Below are positions 1 to 4,707 of a stretch of 5,178 nt of DNA, one piece after another (position 1 is the first letter of the stretch; the number at the start of each line of letters is the position of its first letter). The notes beneath the pieces are model-generated. The model worked only from the letters and a program-made list of their open reading frames with translations. It ran no database searches and was not told where the DNA came from. The DNA is taken from assembly GCA_038244055.1 (NCBI GenBank), contig JBBRTW010000490.1:1-5178 (forward strand), in the 5' to 3' direction. The position numbers and the translations under genes were made by a program. Source of the DNA: DASPKW01 sp038244055 (GTDB lineage Bacteria; Planctomycetota; Phycisphaerae; Tepidisphaerales; Tepidisphaeraceae).

Positions 1-540
1 CGTCTGGCCAGGGCGCTGGGATTGCCCAAAGAGCAGGCCCTGAGCGTCATCGCCGACGGAGCCAAATGGATCTGGGCGCAGGCCGCCAAACGCTTTGCCG
101 GCCCCGATGTGCAGTGGGTGGTGGACATCTATCACCTGATGCTTTACCTGCATGCCGCGGTGGCGCCCCTGGGCAAGGAAGCGGCCGAGAAGTGGACCGC
201 GCAGCGTGTCATCGAGCTCATTGAAATGGGCGGGCCCCAATTCATCGAGCACCTGCAGGCCATCGGCCCGCCTGAAACATCGGCGGGCGAAGCGTGGAGC
301 AAACTGCTGAACTATCTGCAAGACAATCGCGACAGCCTGTGGTACGGGGATCGCCTCAAAGAAGGCCTGCCGATCGGCAGCGGCCTGATCGAAGGCGGCG
401 GCAAAAGCACCTTGGCCAAACGATTGAAGATCAACAGCGCCCGCTGGCGTATCCGCCGCGCCGAGAAAATGGGAGCCATCCGCTGCCTTCAGTACAGCGG
501 GATGTGGGAAAAGTATTGGGAATCCAAACGGGCAGCGTGA
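1..540 (+). CDS. ISKra4-type DDE transposase, C-terminal part (5' end outside window)
   Basis: The frame is open from base 1 and ends at TGA 538-540, giving 179 visible residues; the N-terminal part lies upstream of the window. Visible DDE-type motifs are ADGAKWIW (Asp at visible residue 19), VVDIYH (Asp 42) and GLPIGSGLIEG (Glu 131), followed by the basic stretch KRLK and a C-terminal segment ending MWEKYWESKRAA. This order (DGA-W, VD-YH, IGSG-x-x-E, RLK, then W-x-x-x-W) is what I know from ISKra4-family transposases, enzymes that cut and join the ends of their own element. The catalytic residue assignment is by pattern only. The gene converges on ispD, with 18 bases between stop codons, so it is an insertion beside a housekeeping operon. 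Related Mutator-like families share parts of these motifs, so the family name is less certain than the transposase call. No frameshift is visible in this part. Confidence 0.82.
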   Translation, partial: RLARALGLPKEQALSVIADGAKWIWAQAAKRFAGPDVQWVVDIYHLMLYLHAAVAPLGKEAAEKWTAQRVIELIEMGGPQFIEHLQAIGPPETSAGEAWSKLLNYLQDNRDSLWYGDRLKEGLPIGSGLIEGGGKSTLAKRLKINSARWRIRRAEKMGAIRCLQYSGMWEKYWESKRAA

Positions 541-567
541 AATCGCCACAAAGAGGAGTTACACCCC
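1..567 (+). mobile_element. Right-hand part of an insertion sequence (boundary approximate)
   Basis: The transposase gene fills nearly all of this stretch, and its 3' end normally lies close to an IS end. The right terminus should therefore fall shortly after base 540. The next gene, ispD on the other strand, needs sequence down to about base 568 for its conserved C-terminal helix, so the likely boundary is between 541 and about 567. The left end and its inverted repeat are outside the window, so neither the terminal repeat nor a target-site duplication can be tested here. Confidence 0.5.
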
Positions 568-1233
568 TTCCAATAGGATTTCCGCGACTTTTAAATCCAT
601 TGCGGTGGTGATTTTCAGGTTCCGTTCTTCGCCTGCGACAAGCCAGACCTCGCCGCCTGCCAGTTCGATCAGTTGTACGTCGTCGGTTACCTCGGCCAGC
701 GGGATGGGGCAGGTTTCGAAAGCTCTTTGCAGGTCGGTTCGCCTCATGATCTGCGGGGTTTGCATGGCCCAGAGTTTGTCGCGGGCGATGGTTCTTTCTA
801 CCTTTGCGGGTAGGGGGCCAGCAGCTTGTTTGATGGTCAGGGCGACGGGCAGCGCGGGGACCGCTGCGCCGTGGGTTTGGGCTTGCCGGAGCGTGTGGTC
901 GATCAGTTCCTGCGAGATCATTGGTCTTGCGCCATCGTGGACGGCGACCCATTCGATTTCTTGCGGCACGGATCTTAGGCCGCTAAGGACACTCTCCGCG
1001 CGGCTTGCTCCGCCTGCACAGAAGATGAGGCGCTGGTCTCTCGGGAGGATGGTTTTGAGGTCTTCCAAGGCTGTGGGAAGGAGGATGGCTTTTACATCTC
1101 GCCTGCATAGAAACGCCTGGACGGTGCGGGATATGACGGGCCGGCCGCCGAGCGATTCCAGCAGCTTATTGCGGGTGCCGCCGAAGCGGGTTGAGGAACC
1201 TGCGGCGGGGATGATGGCGGCGAAATCGGGCAT
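559..1233 (-). CDS. ispD: 2-C-methyl-D-erythritol 4-phosphate cytidylyltransferase (IspD)
   Basis: This cytosolic enzyme of the MEP isoprenoid pathway joins MEP and CTP to make CDP-methylerythritol and pyrophosphate. The 224-residue length is normal for a single-domain IspD. The nucleotide-binding loop is at residues 8-25 (IPAAGSSTRFGG...NK), with Arg16 and Lys23 matching the catalytic Arg20 and Lys27 of E. coli. Further family motifs are AGGASRAESV (73-82), AVHDGARP (97-104, metal-binding Asp100 and Arg103), RDKLWAMQTPQ (151-161, with the conserved Arg and Thr), VTDD (182-185) and NLKITTAMDL (205-214, with Lys207). ATG 1231-1233 starts three bases after the stop of the PIN-TRAM gene (TAA-AGC-ATG) and has only a weak AGGCG upstream, so it is probably translationally coupled. 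The last codons (G-V-stop) may come from the adjoining IS. No ispF domain is fused or visible in the window. Confidence 0.97.
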   Translation of the reverse strand: MPDFAAIIPAAGSSTRFGGTRNKLLESLGGRPVISRTVQAFLCRRDVKAILLPTALEDLKTILPRDQRLIFCAGGASRAESVLSGLRSVPQEIEWVAVHDGARPMISQELIDHTLRQAQTHGAAVPALPVALTIKQAAGPLPAKVERTIARDKLWAMQTPQIMRRTDLQRAFETCPIPLAEVTDDVQLIELAGGEVWLVAGEERNLKITTAMDLKVAEILLEGV

Positions 1234-1236
1234 GCT

Positions 1237-2385
1237 TTACGCCTGCGTCTCGGTGTGCGGGCGCGGGCGGCGCGCGGGGGGCGGGGGTGCGGGGAGTGCG
1301 CCATCGCCCATGCGGCCGAAGATCATTCGCCCGGCCGAAGTCTGCAGCGCGCTGGTGACGGTGAATTCCACTTCTTCGTTGACGTGGTTTCGGCCCTGTT
1401 CGACGACGACCATGGTGCCGTCGTCGAGATAGCCTACGCCTTGGCCCGGCTCTTCGCCGCCTTTCATAAGTCTGACGCGCATCTTTTCGCCTGGGAGGAC
1501 TACGGGTTTCAGGGCGTTGGTGAGTTCGTTGATGTTGATGACGTCGACGCCTCTGAGCTGGGCGACTTTGTTCAGGTTGAAATCGGTGGTGAGGACCCGG
1601 CCGTTGAGCTGCTTGGCGAGGGCCAGCAGTTTTTGATCTACGCCTTCGACTTCGGTTTCGCTGTGGACGGAGTGGTCGTAGATGAAGACTTCGATTTTTG
1701 GGAGTGCGCGCAGTTTGGTCAGGATATCCAGGCCTCGCCGGCCTCGGTTGCGTTTGAGTTTGTCGGAACTGTCAGCGACGAGTTGCAATTCATCCAGGAC
1801 AAATCGGGGGACGATCAACTGGCTTTCAAAGATGCCGGTGGCGGCGATATCGGTGATTCGGCCGTCGATCAAAATACTGGTATCAAGCAGGATGGGGCGC
1901 GAGCCTTTGGTGCCTTTGCTGAATTCGACATAGGGAATGATGAAGCGGAAATCGTCCTTGGTCTGCAGGACGAAACTGATCGAGAGATAGCAGCAGATGA
2001 CGCCCAGGACCAGGTCCAGATTCTGCACGACGAGGTCCCGGTTGGAGATGCTCTTTTTATCGGTGAGGCGGTAAGTCTTGGCCAGCCAATCGGCGGCGCT
2101 GTCTGAAAGGGCGGTGACGTAATTATCGACCACCAGGGCAACGACGAAAGAGAGGGCATAAGCGATCACGATACCAACGAGCAGGCCGAGGAAACTGCCG
2201 GAAAAGACAGCGAGTTTGCGCCGGGGGGCGAGGATATCGATACAGACAATGAAGACGCCCACGGTGAGGACGATCATCATCGTCAGCCAGATGTACTGCC
2301 CGCCCTGCCAGGGCTGGAGGAGGAGGAAATAGCCGACCGCTCCCATCAGGAGGATGAACAGCGCTCGCAGGACGTGAAGGATCAT
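1237..2385 (-). CDS. YacL-type membrane protein with PIN and TRAM domains
   Basis: The 382-residue protein closely resembles Bacillus YacL (about 366 residues). Hydrophobic segments near residues 4-23, 31-52, 57-87 and 122-141 form the membrane anchor. The PIN nuclease-like domain follows (about 164-285), with its acidic metal-binding set visible: Asp168 in LLDTSILIDGRI, Glu199 in VLDELQ, Asp250 in GVDQKLL and Asp268 in TTDFN. The block DSSDKLKRNRGRRGLDIL (205-222) is a hallmark of this family. A TRAM domain, a likely RNA-binding fold, spans about 293-355 (VVLPGEKM...GYLDDGTMVVVEQG...SALQTSAGRMIF). A Pro/Arg-rich tail (362-382) is extra. The family is suspected to be a membrane-tethered RNase, but its substrate is unknown to me. 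I chose ATG 2383-2385 because it precedes the first membrane segment and has AGGCGG nine bases upstream; the frame stays open far upstream, antisense to the next gene. It is the first gene of an operon with ispD, the same order as in Bacillus. Confidence 0.95.
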   Translation of the reverse strand: MILHVLRALFILLMGAVGYFLLLQPWQGGQYIWLTMMIVLTVGVFIVCIDILAPRRKLAVFSGSFLGLLVGIVIAYALSFVVALVVDNYVTALSDSAADWLAKTYRLTDKKSISNRDLVVQNLDLVLGVICCYLSISFVLQTKDDFRFIIPYVEFSKGTKGSRPILLDTSILIDGRITDIAATGIFESQLIVPRFVLDELQLVADSSDKLKRNRGRRGLDILTKLRALPKIEVFIYDHSVHSETEVEGVDQKLLALAKQLNGRVLTTDFNLNKVAQLRGVDVININELTNALKPVVLPGEKMRVRLMKGGEEPGQGVGYLDDGTMVVVEQGRNHVNEEVEFTVTSALQTSAGRMIFGRMGDGALPAPPPPARRPRPHTETQA

Positions 2386-2394
2386 GGTTGGTTT

Positions 2395-2400
2395 CCGCCT
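2395..2400 (-). promoter_or_regulatory. Ribosome binding site deciding the PIN-TRAM start
   Basis: On the minus strand AGGCGG lies nine bases before ATG 2383-2385. It is a one-mismatch Shine-Dalgarno sequence at a normal distance. It supports the 382-residue start over the upstream codons of the same long open frame, which would add several hundred Pro/Arg-rich residues unlike the family. Confidence 0.6.
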
Positions 2401-2428
2401 GTCGATTAAGCGTTTTGCGTCGTCGGGG

Positions 2429-2458
2429 ATTATATCGGCAAGGTCTGCTCTTGGCGAA
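2429..2458 (-). promoter_or_regulatory. Candidate sigma-70-type promoter for the yacL-ispD operon
   Basis: The minus strand carries a perfect TATAAT at 2434-2429. An 18-base spacer separates it from a poor -35 hexamer, TTCGCC (2458-2453). Transcription would start near 2422 and leave a leader of about 36 bases before the PIN-TRAM ATG. The -10 box is strong and well placed; the -35 is weak, so this rests mainly on the -10 and the position between divergent genes. Confidence 0.5.
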
Positions 2459-2541
2459 AGTGAATGCCCTCCTAAACGCTGGACTACCCCAAAGGCCTTT
2501 CCCACGGTAGGCTTAGTTACCCAAACCGCCACGGGAGTTTC

Positions 2542-3441
2542 ATGGCCCAGCCTGTCACGATCGAGAACGACGCCATCCAGATGGACGTCTGGCCTCAGAT
2601 GGGGGGGAAGATTTCGTCGCTGGTGGATAAAGCCGACGGATATGAATTGTTGTTTGGCTATCCGGTGGAGTATCCGATTGACCATTCGCAGTACGATCTG
2701 CCTTACACGAAGGGGTGGTATGCGGGGTGGGACGAGTGTTTTCCAACGATTGCCGCCAGCAAGTATGTGGGGCATCCGTATGATGGCATTCCGGTGCCGG
2801 ATCATGGGGAAATCTGGTCTTTGCCGACGACGGCGGTGCCGACGAAGGATGGGATTACCACGGTTTGGCATGGGCTGCGGTTTGGGTATCGGCTTACGCG
2901 CAAGCTGTATCTGGATGGGCCTAGCGTCATTGCTGAAAACACGCTGATTAATCTTGCTCCGTTTGAGTTTCGGTTTGTGTGGGCGCTGCATCCCCTGATG
3001 TCGATGGCGTCGCCGGTGGAGCTGGATCTGCCGGGGAGTCCGCGGTTTCGGCTTAGCCATGACGCGACGGGGCATGAGATCCAGCAGGATTTTGTGTGGC
3101 CTGTGACGGAGGAGGATGGGGAGAACTTGTCCAAGCCGTGCGAGCTGGCGGCCAACAGCGGATGGAAGGCGTTTTCTACGCTTCCGATTACATCGCCGAT
3201 GACGATCCGGTATCCGGCGCGAGAGCGGCGCGTAACGATGGAGTACAAATCGGAAGATGGCATGGCGGCGTACTGGGGGGTCTGGATTAATACAGGAGGC
3301 TGGGGAAGCCACCGGCATTTTTCGATCCAGCCGACGACGGGGCGGTATGACCAGATCGACCGGGCGATCAAGGACGGGGCTGCGGGGATGGTGGCGGCGC
3401 TGGGGAAGCGGGTTTGGTCGGTGAAGTTGACGATGGGGTAG
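2542..3441 (+). CDS. Galactose-mutarotase-like (aldose 1-epimerase family) protein
   Basis: The 299-residue protein has no signal peptide or membrane segment and is probably cytosolic. It shows the pattern of the galactose-mutarotase-like beta-sandwich: WPQMGGKISSLVDK near the start (17-30), GWDECFPTI (62-70), VPDHGEIWSLP (85-95), WALHPL (147-152) and HRHFSIQPTTGRYDQID (257-273). Known members interconvert anomers of aldoses with one or two histidines and a catalytic glutamate. His88 and His150 are the likely histidine counterparts, but the glutamate expected in an EPTTG motif is Gln263 here (codon 3328-3330). It may therefore be inactive, use another base, or be a sugar-binding relative. ATG 2542 is supported by GGGAG four bases upstream and by the domain starting immediately. 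It is transcribed alone, divergent from yacL-ispD, so context gives no substrate. The family call is firm; the specific activity is unknown. Confidence 0.82.
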   Translation: MAQPVTIENDAIQMDVWPQMGGKISSLVDKADGYELLFGYPVEYPIDHSQYDLPYTKGWYAGWDECFPTIAASKYVGHPYDGIPVPDHGEIWSLPTTAVPTKDGITTVWHGLRFGYRLTRKLYLDGPSVIAENTLINLAPFEFRFVWALHPLMSMASPVELDLPGSPRFRLSHDATGHEIQQDFVWPVTEEDGENLSKPCELAANSGWKAFSTLPITSPMTIRYPARERRVTMEYKSEDGMAAYWGVWINTGGWGSHRHFSIQPTTGRYDQIDRAIKDGAAGMVAALGKRVWSVKLTMG

Positions 3442-3450
3442 TAGCGGTCG

Positions 3451-3618
3451 CGGTGGGTTTGATTTACGCCGGCGCGGTGGGTTTGATTTGCTCTGGGGCG
3501 GTGGGTTCGATTGGGCGAGACGTGATGGGTTCGATTTTACGAGGGAGGTTGGCTTCGATTGGGTGAGGGGTGGTGGCTTGGTTTCTGGTGGCGAGGGTGG
3601 CTTCGTTTGGAAATACGC
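3451..3618 (+). repeat. Tandem repeat, seven units of 24 bp
   Basis: Units start at 3451, 3475, 3499, 3523, 3547, 3571 and 3595, exactly 24 bases apart with no indels. The first 14 bases of each unit are conserved (consensus cggtgggttygatt) and the last ten vary widely. Units 1 and 2 share 15 identical leading bases; units 6 and 7 are the most decayed. The array begins nine bases after the mutarotase-like stop codon. Because 24 is a multiple of three, one plus frame reads as an eight-residue repeat beginning GGFD, but that frame has no ATG at its head and leads into implausible sequence, so I treat it as noncoding. Confidence 0.85.
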
Positions 3619-3656
3619 GCTAAGGGTGTGGTGTGAAGATGGGCGGGTTTTTGGAC

Positions 3657-3691
3657 GAAAAGTGTCGCATTATGTTGAAAAGTGTTGCATT
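3657..3691 (+). repeat. 15-bp direct repeat at 20-bp pitch
   Basis: gaaaagtgtcgcatt (3657-3671) recurs as gaaaagtgttgcatt (3677-3691), 14 of 15 bases identical, with starts exactly 20 bases apart. That pitch is close to two helical turns, as expected for two protein sites on the same DNA face. The AT-rich core also stands out from the GC-rich surroundings. No gene start follows on the plus strand, so its role, if any, is unknown. Confidence 0.6.
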
Positions 3692-3710
3692 TGGTTTTGG
3701 TGGCGGCGAA

Positions 3711-3745
3711 GGGTTGGGGGGAGCGCGCGGGGATGGGATTTGGGG
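3711..3745 (+). other. G-quadruplex motif
   Basis: Five runs of three or more G occur at 3711-3713, 3716-3721, 3729-3732, 3735-3737 and 3742-3745, separated by loops of 2, 7, 2 and 4 bases. This meets the usual G3+ N1-7 rule on the plus strand. A second G-rich cluster at 3846-3860 has three runs only. Folding in vivo is not shown. Confidence 0.5.
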
Positions 3746-3790
3746 TTGGAATTTCGCTGCGCATATATAGTGCCTCCGTATAACGTGCGA

Positions 3791-3821
3791 GGTTGCGCGG
3801 CTGGGCGCGGAAGCGCGCACC
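3791..3821 (+). other. GC-rich hairpin
   Basis: GGTTGCGCG (3791-3799) pairs with CGCGCACC (3814-3821), eight pairs with one bulged T. A competing small hairpin GCGC-GGAA-GCGC (3805-3816) carries a GNRA-type loop. TATATA (3764-3769), 18 bases after TTGGGG (3740-3745), lies just upstream and is a weak promoter candidate. A T5 run (3841-3845) lies 19 bases downstream, too far for a classic terminator. It could be the 5' part of a small RNA, but high GC makes such stems common. Confidence 0.3.
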
Positions 3822-3972
3822 GGGGAGACGGGAAACGCGGTTTTTGGGATGGGGCGGGGGAATTCTTTTTTATTTTTGTTGGGAAAGGGGTTGCGCGAAA
3901 CGTGGTGGGGCAGCGCTCCGGCGCGCGGGCTACTCGCAGGGAGGCGGGTGATGCAGGGGCGGTCCACTCCCT

Positions 3973-4065
3973 CCAGCGGTCCGGCCGATAAGTCCAGTGA
4001 ACGGTCCGCTGGGCTTAGCGAGGGCGATATTAGCCTTAAAAACGTGGTCGCTCCGGTTATCGGCC
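3973..4065 (+). repeat. Two interlocking inverted repeats, possible pseudoknot RNA
   Basis: The first repeat pairs 3973-3983 (ccagcggtccg) with 4002-4012 (cggtccgctgg): a 7-bp stem, one T-T mismatch, then 3 bp, enclosing an 18-base loop. The second pairs GGCCGATAA (3983-3991) with TTATCGGCC (4057-4065), a perfect 9-bp match. Since 3984-3991 is within the loop of the first hairpin, both helices could form together as a pseudoknot. The right arm of the second repeat includes the stop codon of the minus-strand zinc-ribbon gene (4057-4059). There is no T run directly after the stem on either strand, so it is not a standard terminator. Confidence 0.45.
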
Positions 4066-4704
4066 CACTGCCGGGTCTTTGGGAGGGGGTGGTGTGAACG
4101 CGGCAGCGTCAGCCCCACATTCCGGGCAGCGGGGCAGAGTCTCGCCGCCGGGCAAAGGCGTGGCGCGGAGGTCGTAGCCGCAGTGGAGACAGCACCCCAC
4201 CCGCGCCGCCCGCTTCCGCCTGCGCCGCCGTCGGATCGTCAGGGCGATGGAAGCCAGCGGCCAGGTCCCGGCCAGCAAGGCCAGCATCCAGAGCGGCGCG
4301 GCGAAGGTGCGGGCAACGACCGTGACCGATGGATCTTTGCCGTCGCTGACGTCCCAGCGCAGCGGGCCCCAGCGGCCGGGCCATTCTCCCTCGTCCCAGG
4401 TGTACACGTCCGACCACCGCTCCCAGCGCCAGCCTTCACCGCCGGGCTCCACTTTGTCGCGAATCCAAGCCAGCCACGGATCGCCCGAAGCGTGCCGCCA
4501 ATAATGGCCGATGATGACCCGCGCGTCGCAGCATTCGGCCGTGTACCAGCGATCCTCCCCCCACCCCGGCCCCATCGTGAACCAATCGGCGCGCACTCCC
4601 ATCCGCCGCCCGCCATTCACCGGCCACAGAACCAGTGCCGCCAGGGCGACCCCCAGCAGCACCGTCTTGACGATCCACAGCAGGATGGAGATGAGGCGTC
4701 GCAT
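4057..4704 (-). CDS. Two-pass membrane protein with C-terminal zinc ribbon (first paralogue)
   Basis: I do not know a function for this 215-residue protein. Residues 4-28 form a hydrophobic N-terminal segment. Residues 29-137 are a Trp-rich, probably extracytoplasmic domain, including RWGPLRW (111-117). Residues 138-157 form a second membrane segment, followed by a run of Arg/Lys (158-166) that places the C terminus in the cytoplasm. The tail is a zinc ribbon, CLHCGYDLR (Cys172, Cys175) and RCPECGAD (Cys193, Cys196), then a Pro-rich end. This tail is typical of many planctomycete membrane proteins. ATG 4702-4704 lies three bases after the stop of the preceding paralogue (TAA-ACC-ATG), with GGAGG 11 bases upstream, so the two are probably co-transcribed and coupled. 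The trans-cytoplasmic layout would suit sensing or assembly, but that is a guess. Confidence 0.8.
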   Translation of the reverse strand: MRRLISILLWIVKTVLLGVALAALVLWPVNGGRRMGVRADWFTMGPGWGEDRWYTAECCDARVIIGHYWRHASGDPWLAWIRDKVEPGGEGWRWERWSDVYTWDEGEWPGRWGPLRWDVSDGKDPSVTVVARTFAAPLWMLALLAGTWPLASIALTIRRRRRRKRAARVGCCLHCGYDLRATPLPGGETLPRCPECGADAAAFTPPPPKDPAVGR

Positions 4705-4707
4705 GGT

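Larger units (their letters stand above)
2386..2541. other. Divergent intergenic region between the PIN-TRAM and mutarotase-like genes
   Basis: These 156 bases separate two genes read away from each other and must hold both promoters. The minus-strand promoter is listed separately. On the plus strand the best pair I found is TTGGCG (2451-2456) with TAAACG (2473-2478) at a 16-base spacing, which is weak. GGGAG (2533-2537), four bases before ATG 2542, is the ribosome binding site of the mutarotase-like gene. The plus-strand candidate overlaps the minus-strand -35, so the two promoters could interfere with each other. Confidence 0.45.
3442..4056. other. 615-base convergent intergenic region, no convincing protein gene
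   Basis: This lies between the 3' ends of the mutarotase-like gene and the zinc-ribbon gene. Open frames exist on both strands, but their translations are low in complexity, rich in Trp, Arg, Gly or Pro, and lack a recognisable domain or a good start. The left part is strongly G/T-biased on the plus strand: in 3481-3540 I count 24 G, 21 T, 8 C and 7 A. It holds a 24-bp tandem repeat, a short direct repeat, a G-quadruplex motif, an isolated T-rich tract (3864-3880), a hairpin and overlapping inverted repeats, listed separately. I found no clear stem-plus-T-run terminator for either flanking gene. It may hold a noncoding RNA or decayed sequence. Confidence 0.6.

Noticed and set aside
388..414. 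GGGKST in the transposase resembling a P-loop
   Set aside because: The spacing does not match GxxxxGK[ST], and the stretch sits at the catalytic Glu position of the transposase.
605..1432. Plus-strand open frame across ispD
   Set aside because: It is antisense to ispD and the PIN-TRAM tail, with a Ser/Ala/Arg-rich translation and no motif.
1255..2106. Long plus-strand open frame over the PIN-TRAM gene
   Set aside because: It is the antisense shadow of a well supported gene; its Asp/Phe/Val-rich translation shows no domain.
2386..3318. N-terminal extension of the PIN-TRAM frame (total 693 codons)
   Set aside because: The extra 311 residues are Pro/Arg/His-rich, antisense to the mutarotase-like gene and unlike the family. 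The ATG at 2385 gives normal YacL length and has a ribosome binding site.
3499..3540. gggttcgatt resembling a tRNA T-arm
   Set aside because: It is part of the 24-bp repeat, with no acceptor, D or anticodon arms around it.
3864..3880. T-rich tract as a terminator for the mutarotase-like gene
   Set aside because: It lies over 400 bases beyond the stop codon and the preceding bases form a G-run, not a stem.
3936..3975. Slight likeness to a cobalamin riboswitch core (agggaggcgggtg...gcggtcc)
   Set aside because: The order and spacing of the conserved boxes do not fit, and no gene start follows on that strand.
3488..3991. Plus-strand open frame with GGFD eight-residue repeats
   Set aside because: It has no ATG or ribosome binding site at its head. 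After the repeat the translation is Trp/Arg/Cys-rich and disordered, and its repeat follows simply from a 24-bp DNA period.
3849..4097. 82-codon plus-strand frame starting at an ATG
   Set aside because: There is no Shine-Dalgarno-like site specific to it within the G-rich run, no family resemblance, and it overlaps the structured region and the end of the zinc-ribbon gene.
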